Assembly (NCBI GenBank): GCA_016932015.1
Contig: JAFGDQ010000043.1
Coordinates: 39,454 to 103,453 of the forward strand
From: Spirochaetota bacterium
Lineage (GTDB): Bacteria > Spirochaetota > UBA4802 > JAFGDQ01
Length of the DNA stretch: 64,000 nucleotides
Reading direction: 5' to 3'
The notes below the pieces were generated by a model. The model had not been told where the DNA came from. It searched no databases and worked only from the letters and a program-made list of their open reading frames with translations. Shown here piece after piece: positions 24,652 through 33,886 of the stretch; position 1 is the stretch's first letter; every line of letters starts with the position of its first letter. Both the position numbers and the translations under genes were made by a program.

Positions 24652-25743
24652 TTACACCCGTACAGATGTCATTTTAACAATCTGTGATATAATACCTTCT
24701 ATATTTCTTATCATATCAGCAGCACCCAGCTTAATAGCCTCAGCCGGCATGCCGAAAATGATTGATGATGCTTCATCCTGTGCGATTGTGGAAATACCGG
24801 ATTCCTTTATTTCTAAAAGGCCTTTTGCTCCGTCATTTCCCATTCCTGTAAGTATTATTCCAAGGGAATTTCTGGAAGCCACCTGAGCAAATGAGCGGAA
24901 AAGAACATCTACAGATGGTTTATGCCTGTTTACAGGCGGGCCGTCATTGATTTCTATTTTATATCCCGAATGATCACTTTTCAGAAGCATGTGTTTGCCG
25001 CCCGGAGCAATAAAGACAGTACCCTTGTAAACACGGTCACCGTCTTCAGCTTCCTTTACATACAATTTTGAAATTCCGTTTATCCGGTCCGCAAAAGACC
25101 TGGTAAATTTTTCAGGCATATGCTGTGCGATTACAATTCCCGGGACATCTTCAGAAAGATTACATAAAATTTCGGCAATAACCTCCGTACCTCCTGTTGA
25201 TGCTCCTATAGCTATAACCGAATCGGATCTTATTCTGCTTGTTTCCGTGATTTTTTTTGGTATTATAACATCTGCATCATATTTTTTACTGACATTTATT
25301 TCATGAGCAGGCCGGCCTGCACTTCTCAGGTTTCTCTTGATTTTTGATTTACTCGCCGCTATTACCTTGTTTACAAGCTCTTCTGAAAACGCGTTATACT
25401 CATCTTCATTCTGAAGATTCGGCTTCAGAACAAAATCAACAGCTCCCAGAGAAAGAGCTTTCACTGTATTGTCTGCTCCGCGATCAGTAAATGAACTTAC
25501 CATAATAACCGGCATAGGGCTCGAAATCATTAGTTTTGAAAGAAATGTCAGGCCGTCCATTCTGGGCATTTCAATATCAAGAGTAAGAACATCCGGTTTT
25601 AATTTCTGAATTTTATTTACAGCAATATACGGGTCAAGAGCAGAACCCACCACATCAATATATCTGGAACGGGACAGTGCCTCAGTTAATATCTTTCGTA
25701 TAACGGCTGAATCATCGACAATTAATACTTTTATTCTTTCCAT
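24652..25743 (-). CDS. cheB: Chemotaxis methylesterase/glutamine deamidase CheB
   Basis: 363 residues: receiver domain (1-120) with phosphoacceptor Asp56 in LTLDIEMP, then a linker and the C-terminal methylesterase with catalytic Ser182 (IGASTGGTE), His208 (AQHMPEKF) and Asp304 (GMGNDGAKG). It removes methyl groups from receptor glutamates and is activated by CheA phosphorylation. It is the last gene of the che operon, one base after cheD1. Both its partner CheR and two CheD proteins are encoded alongside, but no receptor gene is. Confidence 0.96.
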   Translation of the reverse strand: MERIKVLIVDDSAVIRKILTEALSRSRYIDVVGSALDPYIAVNKIQKLKPDVLTLDIEMPRMDGLTFLSKLMISSPMPVIMVSSFTDRGADNTVKALSLGAVDFVLKPNLQNEDEYNAFSEELVNKVIAASKSKIKRNLRSAGRPAHEINVSKKYDADVIIPKKITETSRIRSDSVIAIGASTGGTEVIAEILCNLSEDVPGIVIAQHMPEKFTRSFADRINGISKLYVKEAEDGDRVYKGTVFIAPGGKHMLLKSDHSGYKIEINDGPPVNRHKPSVDVLFRSFAQVASRNSLGIILTGMGNDGAKGLLEIKESGISTIAQDEASSIIFGMPAEAIKLGAADMIRNIEGIISQIVKMTSVRV

Positions 25744-25744
25744 T

Positions 25745-26299
25745 TTATGCGAACCTGTTTATTGAGAAATCCAACTCTCTTTGTACAACCAGATTGATAA
25801 CTTCTGCTTTGGTAGTTTTCTTTAAAAAAACCTTTCCTGACCTGACATCCATGAATATTTTCCGTGTAAATTTATCACCAACATCTATATCTACTATTGG
25901 TATATCCTCAATTTCCATATAAAGTTTAGCTACCCTGATATTATCAAAAGGAATACCCTTCTTATCGGTTATCTTATCAAGAACATGTCCTCCTCCAAAA
26001 ATTTTAGCAATCAGATTCTCTTTTTTTGCACCATGTTTATATAATTGTAATAGAAGATTATAAATCGCTGATGTTCCATACTTTGCGTAATCATCATTTA
26101 TTATATCCGATTTTGTAATCCGACCGGGCAGCATAAAATGATTCATCCCTGAAACAGAATTCACCGGATCATGGAGACAAACTGCAACACATGACCCAAG
26201 CAATGTACTTATGATTTTATCTTCACCTGAAACATGAAATTCACCCGGATGTATTACAGTAATTTCTTTATTAAACTTTTTACTTGGAGTTGAATACAT
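25745..26299 (-). CDS. cheD: Chemoreceptor glutamine deamidase CheD
   Basis: 184 residues with an intact active site: Cys37 in LLGSCVAVCLHD and His54 in GMNHFMLPG, 17 residues apart as in the characterised CheD fold. It deamidates receptor glutamines and in some systems docks on CheC. It overlaps cheR by one base at its start, indicating coupling. Compare the upstream paralog cheD2, where the cysteine is replaced. Confidence 0.94.
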   Translation of the reverse strand: MYSTPSKKFNKEITVIHPGEFHVSGEDKIISTLLGSCVAVCLHDPVNSVSGMNHFMLPGRITKSDIINDDYAKYGTSAIYNLLLQLYKHGAKKENLIAKIFGGGHVLDKITDKKGIPFDNIRVAKLYMEIEDIPIVDIDVGDKFTRKIFMDVRSGKVFLKKTTKAEVINLVVQRELDFSINRFA

Positions 26300-27132
26300 T
26301 ATGTTTTTTTCTTATAAATAGTATTTCCGATTAAATAATATTTATCACTGAAATGTGATAAATTCTCTGAATGCCCTGCAAAAAAATATCCGTCATCATT
26401 TAAATAATCATAAAATCTGTTAATTACTTTATTTCTTGTATTTCCATCGAAATAAATAATTACGTTCCGGCAGAAAATTAAATCGAATTTTTTATTCATC
26501 GGATACTCTTCATCCAGTAAATTCAATCTTCTGAAATATACCATTTCTTTTATGGAATCAGAAATTATCCATGAATTTATCTTCTCATCATTATATCTTT
26601 TAAAATATTTATGCATGATATCAGTACTAACAGCCTCCAGTACCTCGTTTCTGTAAATACCTGCCTTACCTGACATTAGCACATTTGTGTCAATATCAGT
26701 TGCCAGTATTTTAATATCAGGCATTTTTTTATCTTTATAATATTCAGAAAAAATAACTGCAATTGAATACGGCTCTTCTCCAGTTGAGCATCCCGCACTC
26801 CATATTCTGATCTTTTTTATTCCGTTTTTTTCAAAATCAGGCAGAATTTTTTCTTTTATAAATTCAAAATGTTTAATTTCTCTGAAAAAATCTGTTTTAT
26901 TGGTGGTTATTGAATTTATAAGGTTTTCAATTTCATTATTATAATTCTGAATCAAATAGTCATAATAGGTTTTATAACTGTCAAGATTCAATATTCTCAG
27001 CCTTTTAATCAGCCTGGACTGGATCAGAGCCTTTTTCTTATCTGTCAGGCTGATACCGCTTTCTTTAAAAATAACATTCCTTAATAAATCAAATTCCGTA
27101 TCAGAAATTTCCTTAAAAAATGAAGTCATCAT
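26299..27132 (-). CDS. cheR: Chemotaxis protein methyltransferase CheR
   Basis: 277 residues: N-terminal helical domain (FDLLRNVIFKESGISLTDKKKALIQSRL) and SAM-binding C-terminal domain with RIWSAGCSTGEEPYSIAV (motif I), ILATDIDTNVL and FDLIFCRNVIIYFD. It methylates receptor glutamates using SAM. No C-terminal TPR or pentapeptide-binding extension is present. It lies between the two cheD genes. Confidence 0.96.
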   Translation of the reverse strand: MMTSFFKEISDTEFDLLRNVIFKESGISLTDKKKALIQSRLIKRLRILNLDSYKTYYDYLIQNYNNEIENLINSITTNKTDFFREIKHFEFIKEKILPDFEKNGIKKIRIWSAGCSTGEEPYSIAVIFSEYYKDKKMPDIKILATDIDTNVLMSGKAGIYRNEVLEAVSTDIMHKYFKRYNDEKINSWIISDSIKEMVYFRRLNLLDEEYPMNKKFDLIFCRNVIIYFDGNTRNKVINRFYDYLNDDGYFFAGHSENLSHFSDKYYLIGNTIYKKKT

Positions 27133-27156
27133 AGTTTAAATTTTCATTAGTATAAT

Positions 27157-27747
27157 TTAGTCAAAAAAGATTACCTGCCCGCCGATTCCTGTTTTATTAA
27201 AAACACTGTTAAAATACTCTTTTTCCATTACCAGAAACTCCGAAATATCTTCATTGCTTTTTTGAAACCTTCTCAGGGCTTTTCCTGTTTCTGTAAAAAA
27301 ATAAACTTTTCTTCTTTTTTCACCGCCAAGGTCTTCTCTTAAAATCTGAATATCCTCTAAAGCAAAATACTCGTGCAAAAATCTAATGTTGCTTTTCTGT
27401 ACACCTCCCATATTTGGAATGCTTTCTTTTATATACGCTGCCCCGAAAAGTTTTGCTATCAGCCGGCGTCTGTCCCCGCCCTTTTTAATAATCTCTCCGA
27501 TCAGAAGCTCCATATTCTGTATGCCGAATTTTGCTATATTATCTGATATTATTGTTTCATTGCTCATAGTACCTGGAACAATAAAATGCGCCATACCGCC
27601 TGTTTTATTGTCCTGATCATACAGGCATACAAGCAAAGTTGCCCCGGCAATACTGCCAATGATACATTTTTCAGATGACGCGAAAAACTCTCCCGGAAAT
27701 AAAATATACAGAGGCTGCCCGTAGCTGTTTTTTTCACTCTTTATCAT
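27157..27747 (-). CDS. CheD-like protein lacking the catalytic cysteine
   Basis: 196-residue CheD homologue. It aligns without gaps to CheD1 over the active site (residues 17-60). FPGEFFAS matches HPGEFHVS and GMAHFIVPG matches GMNHFMLPG, so His54 is kept. GSC at 35-37 has become GAT, so the nucleophilic Cys37 is a threonine, and Ser31 of CheD1 is a glycine. It is therefore unlikely to deamidate and may instead bind receptors, CheA or a phosphatase as a scaffold. A 37-residue extension at the C-terminus (EYFNSVFNKTGIGGQVIFFD) is not shared. It sits between cheA1 and cheR. Confidence 0.85.
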   Translation of the reverse strand: MIKSEKNSYGQPLYILFPGEFFASSEKCIIGSIAGATLLVCLYDQDNKTGGMAHFIVPGTMSNETIISDNIAKFGIQNMELLIGEIIKKGGDRRRLIAKLFGAAYIKESIPNMGGVQKSNIRFLHEYFALEDIQILREDLGGEKRRKVYFFTETGKALRRFQKSNEDISEFLVMEKEYFNSVFNKTGIGGQVIFFD

Positions 27748-27875
27748 TTCGCTGCTTCAATAGCCTGTAATATGTCTATATATGCTTTCCTGCTCTCCAG
27801 CTTTTAAATAACAGGCATAAAAACAGCCGGGGAAATAATGTATTTACCAGACTATTTTTTATTTGTTAAAAAATC

Positions 27876-29993
27876 TCAAGCTGCAAGTTCACTGACCAAA
27901 CCATGAATATCAATAATCAATGAAACCGTACCGTCTCCAAGCAAAGACGCACCGGAAATTGCCCTGTTCTTTGTTAAATCGGAATCAAGACTTTTTAAAA
28001 CAATTTGCTGCTGACCTATAAGTTCATCTACCACGATTCCCAGGCTGGTACCATTTGATTCAACTACAACTACAAGACAATCCCATGGATTTTTAAAGTC
28101 GGATTTAATATTAAAAAGATTATTAAGTCTGAGAAGAGAGATATATTCGCCCCGGACAAATATAGTTTCACCTTTACCTTCAATCGTTTTTACCGTATTT
28201 TTTTTCGGCTGAATGGATTCAATAATTGAGAGAAGAGGAATAACATATTTATTCGTTCCAACCCTTACGAGCATGCCGTCAATTATTGCAAGTGTTAATG
28301 GCAGTTTTATGATAAGCCTTGTCCCCTCACCCATATTTGTAAAAACTTTTATAGTACCGCGCAATGCTTCAATATTGGTTTTTACAACATCCATTCCAAC
28401 TCCGCGTCCCGATAATTCCCCTATCTTTTCGGCAGTGGAAAAACCCGGCATAAACATTAAAGAAAGCAGTTTATCATCTGAAATCTCTTCATTTGGTTTA
28501 ATAAACCCCATATTAAAAGCTTTTCTTCTGATTTTTTCTTTATTGATTCCTCTTCCGTCATCAACTACTTCAATATAAACACTGCCCTCCTGATGATATG
28601 CTTTAAGACAGATAACTCCTTGAGACTGTTTGCCTAACTTAGCTCTTTCTTCAGGATTTTCAATTCCATGATCAATAGAATTTCTGATCATATGCTTGAG
28701 AGGGTCGCCTATTTTTTCAATAACCGTTTTATCAAGCTCAGTTTCCGCTCCTTCAATATCAAGCCTGATATCCTTTCCATACTCTCTTGAAGTATCTCTC
28801 ACAAACCTCTTAAACTGTTCGAATGACGGCCCTATCGGTACCATCCTTATCCCCATAATCTGTTCCTGAAATACACGCGTAGTTCTGTCCAGGCCGTAAA
28901 GCGCGTTTTTAACTTTTCGGCCTGCCTCCCCGCCAATATCTTCAGCAACCCGTGAAATAGACGACTGGCCTATTACTATCTCACCGAGTAAATTCATAAG
29001 AACATCAAGTTTTTCTGTGGCTACTCTTAGGGTTGAACTTTCAAATTTTTTCTTAATTTTATTCTGCTGTTCAAGCGCATAATGCGCGTCCGTAAGTGAA
29101 GCATAACCTTTCTTAACAATTATCTCCAGAATCTTTTCATTCTTTTTATCCTGATCTTCCAAAGCATCATGCAGTTCATCTTCGGATATTATATGATTTT
29201 TTAATAAAATTTCACCGATCCTCTGGTCTTCCAATGAAGGGTGTAATTTATGTTCCGGAGTTACATCCTGCAGTATAATTTCATTATCATCTTTGACAAA
29301 AAGAAAGATATCTTTAATCTTCTGTTTACTCTCACTGGTCTTTATTGTAATTTCCCAGGTTAAATAACATTTCTCCGGATCCAGTTCGTCAAAATCAGGT
29401 AATTTATCTATATCTACCCTGAATTGAACAAGTGTATTCTGAATTGATGTAAAATCCTCTATAATTGACAGCGGATCTATTCCATTCTCAAATATTTCAG
29501 GTTTAAATTTAGCGTTCAATCTGATAAATTTATAAAGCTTTTCGTCGTCACTTTCTGTTTCCTCATCTCTTCTCAGTAATCTGACATTACCCGCGGGTTC
29601 TTCCTGATCATTAATTTCATTTTCCGATTCTCTATATGTGTCTATACTGTATAAAAGCCTTTCCTTTTCCTCACTCAAGTCAACTCCGGAGTCATTTCCG
29701 AATATTGACAGCTTAATCCAGTCAATACTTTTTAAAAGAATATCAATAAGCTTATCAGATATTCCCAGCTTACCGGACCTTACATTCTCCATCAGATTCT
29801 CAAGCTTATGAGTAAACTGTGATATCTCATTCATTCCGGCCATACCGGAACTTCCTTTGATAGTATGAACAGACCGAAAGATCCTGTTGATTACTTCAGG
29901 ATCGCTCTCCTCTTCCAGTTTAATAATATCAGGTTCAAGACACTCAAGTATTTCACGGGCTTCATTCCTGAATATATCCTTTAATCCCTCCAT
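27876..29993 (-). CDS. cheA: Chemotaxis histidine kinase CheA (copy 1)
   Basis: 705 residues. HPt domain with His43 (RSVHTIKGSSGM), an FRxxF-type regulatory domain (about 152-245, with DPEKCYLTWEI), an MshEN-like segment (256-312, RIGEILLKNHIISEDELHDAL...ALEQQ), a dimerisation helix pair (317-385) and an ATPase domain (N-box HMIRNSIDHGIE, VDDGRGI, GRGVGMDVV). A C-terminal CheW-like domain completes it. The MshEN-like piece is unusual in CheA and could bind c-di-GMP as it does in some GspE/MshE ATPases. It is followed by cheD2 after 128 bases. Confidence 0.94.
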   Translation of the reverse strand: MEGLKDIFRNEAREILECLEPDIIKLEEESDPEVINRIFRSVHTIKGSSGMAGMNEISQFTHKLENLMENVRSGKLGISDKLIDILLKSIDWIKLSIFGNDSGVDLSEEKERLLYSIDTYRESENEINDQEEPAGNVRLLRRDEETESDDEKLYKFIRLNAKFKPEIFENGIDPLSIIEDFTSIQNTLVQFRVDIDKLPDFDELDPEKCYLTWEITIKTSESKQKIKDIFLFVKDDNEIILQDVTPEHKLHPSLEDQRIGEILLKNHIISEDELHDALEDQDKKNEKILEIIVKKGYASLTDAHYALEQQNKIKKKFESSTLRVATEKLDVLMNLLGEIVIGQSSISRVAEDIGGEAGRKVKNALYGLDRTTRVFQEQIMGIRMVPIGPSFEQFKRFVRDTSREYGKDIRLDIEGAETELDKTVIEKIGDPLKHMIRNSIDHGIENPEERAKLGKQSQGVICLKAYHQEGSVYIEVVDDGRGINKEKIRRKAFNMGFIKPNEEISDDKLLSLMFMPGFSTAEKIGELSGRGVGMDVVKTNIEALRGTIKVFTNMGEGTRLIIKLPLTLAIIDGMLVRVGTNKYVIPLLSIIESIQPKKNTVKTIEGKGETIFVRGEYISLLRLNNLFNIKSDFKNPWDCLVVVVESNGTSLGIVVDELIGQQQIVLKSLDSDLTKNRAISGASLLGDGTVSLIIDIHGLVSELAA

Positions 29994-30092
29994 AAAAAAT
30001 AACTCCTGTTTTAAAAATTCCGGGCAGTATCAAACAGCCAAAATATTTAACAGAAAACAGAGGACATTTATGTTCATACAGTTAATTTAATT

Positions 30093-30653
30093 TTACTGAT
30101 CCTCATCATCACCTGTTTTTTTTTCCTTTTCATCTGAATCCGAAGACAATTCACTGTTTTCAATAGTTTCAATAGTTTCAATCTCATCTTCAGTTAATAT
30201 CATATCAACATCCAGCAGTATGATGAGATTATTTTCTATTCTTCCGATCCCTTCGATGAAATCCGTTTTGATCTTTGCAGTAAATTGAGGAGTACTTTGT
30301 ATTGATGAGACAGGAATATTTACAACATCAGAAACTGAATCAACAATCATGCCTATAAGACGATCCTTAACTTCCACGATTATTATTACAGTATAATTAT
30401 CATACTCTCGTTTATGCATTTTAAATTTTTTGCGCAAATCAACCACAGGTACGACTGACCCGCGCAGATTGATTACCCCCTCCATGAAAAAAGCCGCATT
30501 CGGCACGTGAGTAATATCCGTCATACCTATAATCTCTTTAACCTTCTCAACGCCTACCCCGTATGTCTCATCACCAATCAGGAAGGTAACGTGCTGATGT
30601 TCTCTTTCCTCATCATCATTTTGTTTTAAAATTGTACTTTTAATGTCTTCCAT
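30093..30653 (-). CDS. cheW: Chemotaxis coupling protein CheW
   Basis: 186-residue SH3-like adaptor joining CheA to receptors. The core (about 20-155) shows VTFLIGDETYGVGVEKVKEII, THVPNAAFFMEGVINLRGSVVPVVDLRKKF and DRLIGMIVDSVSDVV. An acidic tail of about 30 residues (DEIETIETIENSELSSDSDEKEKKTGDDEDQ) is longer than usual and looks disordered. It is the only stand-alone CheW in the operon despite two CheA proteins. Confidence 0.95.
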   Translation of the reverse strand: MEDIKSTILKQNDDEEREHQHVTFLIGDETYGVGVEKVKEIIGMTDITHVPNAAFFMEGVINLRGSVVPVVDLRKKFKMHKREYDNYTVIIIVEVKDRLIGMIVDSVSDVVNIPVSSIQSTPQFTAKIKTDFIEGIGRIENNLIILLDVDMILTEDEIETIETIENSELSSDSDEKEKKTGDDEDQ

Positions 30654-30716
30654 TTCAAACTCTCCATATATAAAATTTTATTCCCGGCTAATGAAGAACA
30701 GGAAACTGCACGGAAA

Positions 30717-31088
30717 TTATCTGATAAATTTTTTCACAGCATCTATCAGCTGATCAGTCCGGAAAGGCTTTACGATCCATCCTGAGGCACCGGCTTCTTT
30801 ACCTGCGTTTATAGCAGCTTCGCCGGCTTCTGTAGTAAGCATTAAGACAGGAGTAAACCTGTCATCTTTTCTAAACTCTTTGACAAAAGTAATTCCATCC
30901 ATCACCGGCATATTCACATCAGTAATACATAAAGAAAGGTTGTCTCCGGATTCTTTTATTCCTTTAATCACATTAAGAGCTTCTTTTCCATTCTGAGCAT
31001 GTTTTATGGCTACACCAAGATTTTTAATAACAAGTTCAATACTTTTACGAATAGTAACTGAATCATCAATAATCATCACATAATCCAT
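30717..31088 (-). CDS. cheY: Chemotaxis response regulator CheY
   Basis: 123-residue single-domain receiver. It has the acidic pair IIDDS, phosphoacceptor Asp57 in LCITDVNMPVMDG, TTEAG for the conserved threonine and the lysine in IVKPF. There is no output domain, so it acts by protein-protein contact at a flagellar motor or another target; no motility genes are in the window to decide. It lies between the STAS gene and cheW. Confidence 0.95.
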   Translation of the reverse strand: MDYVMIIDDSVTIRKSIELVIKNLGVAIKHAQNGKEALNVIKGIKESGDNLSLCITDVNMPVMDGITFVKEFRKDDRFTPVLMLTTEAGEAAINAGKEAGASGWIVKPFRTDQLIDAVKKFIR

Positions 31089-31114
31089 TGTATTCCCTCT
31101 TGTTTCAAATATAA

Positions 31115-31366
31115 TTAATTTGAAAAACCGGCCAGATATAATTGCCTTTTAATGTCCTTTGACACGGATTTGAGTTTGATGCTTTTATTATTTTTCATGC
31201 ATTCCCTGTTAGCTGCAATAAGCACCTGTACTACAGACAAATCGAGTCTTTTCACATTTTGCAGATCCAGAATTATTTCAGCTTCTTTTTTCAGCAGCTC
31301 TTTCAGCTCAAGATAGAATTTCTTAACGGTTTTTACTCCGATATTCTCATTCACTTCTATAGTCAT
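31115..31366 (-). CDS. STAS domain protein in che operon
   Basis: 83-residue single STAS domain, similar in size to the minimal lipid-asymmetry/anti-anti-sigma type. The conserved strand-helix region is ILDLQNVKRLDLSVVQVLIAANRE, with a serine (DLS) at the usual phosphorylation position. A STAS protein between cheA2 and cheY is found in several non-enteric chemosensory operons, where it may serve as an alternative phospho-target or scaffold. No sigma regulator is adjacent. Confidence 0.85.
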   Translation of the reverse strand: MTIEVNENIGVKTVKKFYLELKELLKKEAEIILDLQNVKRLDLSVVQVLIAANRECMKNNKSIKLKSVSKDIKRQLYLAGFSN

Positions 31367-31393
31367 TTTCTCCCCCTGAATTTAAAAAATCTA

Positions 31394-33541
31394 TCAATGT
31401 ATAACGTCGCCGGCGAGACCGTGTATATCAAGAATCAATGCAATCTTTCCATCCCCTAGTATTGATGCCCCTGAAATCGCACGGTTCTTTGTAAGTTCCG
31501 AATCCATGCTCTTTATTACAATCTGCTGCTGGCCGATTAACTCATCAACCATTAAAGCCAGCATTCCATTATTGGCTTCAACAATTACCACCAGAGAATT
31601 GCACGGATCAGTATATTCAGATTTTATTCTGAACAATTCATATAGCCTTATGAGTGACACATACTGCCCTCTTATGTAGACAACTTCACCCTGCCCTTTT
31701 ATTGTTTTCACTTCCTTTTTCGCAGGTCTAATTGATTCCACAATCGAGAGAAGAGGAATAACATATTTATGTTCTCCCACACGGATAAGCATTCCGTCAA
31801 TAATAGCGAGTGTCAGAGGCAGTTTTATGGTAAAAACAGTTCCCCTGCCTTTTTCAGATTCAATTTTAATTGTCCCCCGCAATTCATCAATATTGGTTTT
31901 AACAACGTCCATACCGACACCGCGACCGGAAAGGTCTCCTACCTTTTCCGCAGTGGAGAAACCCGGCATAAATAAAAAGCTGAATAAATTTTCATCAGAT
32001 ATCTCATCAGAATGTTTAATAAAACCAAGCTGTTCAGCCTTTTTCCTGACTCTCAGCTTATCAATGCCTCTGCCGTCATCCCTGACTTCGACATAAACGC
32101 TTCCTTCCTGATGATAGGCTTTTAAAAATATTTCAGCGTTCAGGTTTTTACCGGATTTTTTTCTTTCTTCCGTGCTTTCAATTCCGTGATCAATTGAGTT
32201 TCGAATCATATGTTTTAAAGGATCATTCAGTTTTTCAATTACAGTTTTATCAAGTTCAGTTTCCGCTCCCTCAATAACAAGTTTGATATCCTTATTAAAA
32301 ATTTTTGCAGTATCTCTGACAAATCTCCTGAACTGTTCAAACGTCGGGCCAATCGGGATCATCCTTATTCCCATCAGATTTTCCTGAAACTCACGCGTTG
32401 TCCTGTCAAGACCGTTTACAGCACTCACTACTCTTTCAGCTTCATCTCCCTCAATGCCTTCCGCTGCTCTCATAATTGCAGACTGCCCTATTATTATTTC
32501 ACCTAATAAATTAAGCAGTTTATCAAGCTTTCCGGTTGATACTCTTATACTGCTGCTTTCAATCTTTTTCTTAATCTTATCCTGTTCTTCAAGAGCGCTT
32601 TTCACTTCTTCATCCGAAGCATAGCCCTTCTCGATCATCAGCTCCGCAATTTTTTTCCCGGATTGTTTTTGAGTTTCAAGAACCTTATCAAGTTCCTGTT
32701 TATTTATAATATTTTTACTTAACATGATCTCACCCAGTTTCTGTACTTCAAGATTCCGGGGAGCATTAAATGCTTCAGTTATATCATTAATTTTAACAGT
32801 GCTGTGATCCCTTACGAAGATAAATGTATCTTCAATTTTGCTGATATCATAACCGGACCTCATTATAATATCCCAGTTTAAAAAACATTTTTCCGGATCA
32901 AGATTTTCAAAATCAGGCAATTTTCTTTTGTCTACAACACGCCGGCTTATCCGTCCAAGAGACACAAGATCTTCAATAATCATTAACGGATCAATGCCGT
33001 TTCTGAAAACTGATTCTTTAAACACAACTTTAATTCTATAAAATCTATATGCGGTTTCGTCCGAATTATCAGTTGCACTGCTCTTAACTGAAGTGTTATC
33101 TGCAATTACTTCAGAATTAATAGCAGATAGAGAATTATATGCAGGAACTTGAAGATGACCGGATAAATTACCGTTTTGCATATATGCATCAATCTGTGAA
33201 AGCAGCTGGATCTTCAATGTTTCTGTAACATCACTTTTATCAGTCCCTGCGACATTCATTCTGATCCAGTCCATGCTGTTTAAAAGAATGTCAATCAAAT
33301 CTCCATCGACCTGCAGACTCCCGCCTCTTACAGCATCCATAAGATTTTCAAGTTTGTGGGTAAATTCCGATAATTCCATTAATCCGGCCATACCTGAACT
33401 TCCCTTAAGGGTGTGAACCGATCTGAATATTTTATTTACAGCATCCGGACTTTTTGTCTCTTCAAGATTTACAATTTCCGGCTCCAGGTTCTGTAATATT
33501 TCCTGAGCCTCTCCTGTAAATATTTCTCTCAAACCTTCCAT
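31394..33541 (-). CDS. cheA: Chemotaxis histidine kinase CheA (copy 2)
   Basis: 715-residue paralog of the 27876 gene with the same domain order: HPt with His43 (RSVHTLKGSSG), a low-complexity linker (about 125-165), the FRxxF/DPEKCFLNWDI domain, MshEN-like segment (266-322, KLGEIMLSKNIINKQELDKVL), dimerisation, ATPase (HMIRNSIDHGIES, RDDGRGID) and CheW-like domain. It is the first gene of the operon. Kinase and CheW-like parts are very alike between copies while the linkers differ, which suggests duplication followed by divergence. Both keep all catalytic motifs, so both should be active. Confidence 0.94.
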   Translation of the reverse strand: MEGLREIFTGEAQEILQNLEPEIVNLEETKSPDAVNKIFRSVHTLKGSSGMAGLMELSEFTHKLENLMDAVRGGSLQVDGDLIDILLNSMDWIRMNVAGTDKSDVTETLKIQLLSQIDAYMQNGNLSGHLQVPAYNSLSAINSEVIADNTSVKSSATDNSDETAYRFYRIKVVFKESVFRNGIDPLMIIEDLVSLGRISRRVVDKRKLPDFENLDPEKCFLNWDIIMRSGYDISKIEDTFIFVRDHSTVKINDITEAFNAPRNLEVQKLGEIMLSKNIINKQELDKVLETQKQSGKKIAELMIEKGYASDEEVKSALEEQDKIKKKIESSSIRVSTGKLDKLLNLLGEIIIGQSAIMRAAEGIEGDEAERVVSAVNGLDRTTREFQENLMGIRMIPIGPTFEQFRRFVRDTAKIFNKDIKLVIEGAETELDKTVIEKLNDPLKHMIRNSIDHGIESTEERKKSGKNLNAEIFLKAYHQEGSVYVEVRDDGRGIDKLRVRKKAEQLGFIKHSDEISDENLFSFLFMPGFSTAEKVGDLSGRGVGMDVVKTNIDELRGTIKIESEKGRGTVFTIKLPLTLAIIDGMLIRVGEHKYVIPLLSIVESIRPAKKEVKTIKGQGEVVYIRGQYVSLIRLYELFRIKSEYTDPCNSLVVIVEANNGMLALMVDELIGQQQIVIKSMDSELTKNRAISGASILGDGKIALILDIHGLAGDVIH

Positions 33542-33886
33542 TTAATTAACTCACGCTCCATTAAAATATTGACTTACAAGAAAAATTTATAATTCTGCTT
33601 CTCTTAATTATATATAAGAATCTGCCAGGTTTATTTTTTGCGTTTATTGAAAAAGTATTAAATTTACTGTTAATTAAAAAAATACATTGAACACATCGAA
33701 TGCCGGAATTCCCGCTCACGGCTTATATCTTATTGTAAAACAGGATTTTAAAAAATTCAAATTTTTTATTTTTTTTATCATCAAAAAATATATTCATTTT
33801 AATAGAACAAAAAAAACGTATTTGTCCGATAATAACAATAATCCGGAATAAAACCATTATCCTTTTTTTCAGTAACAGATTATAAA

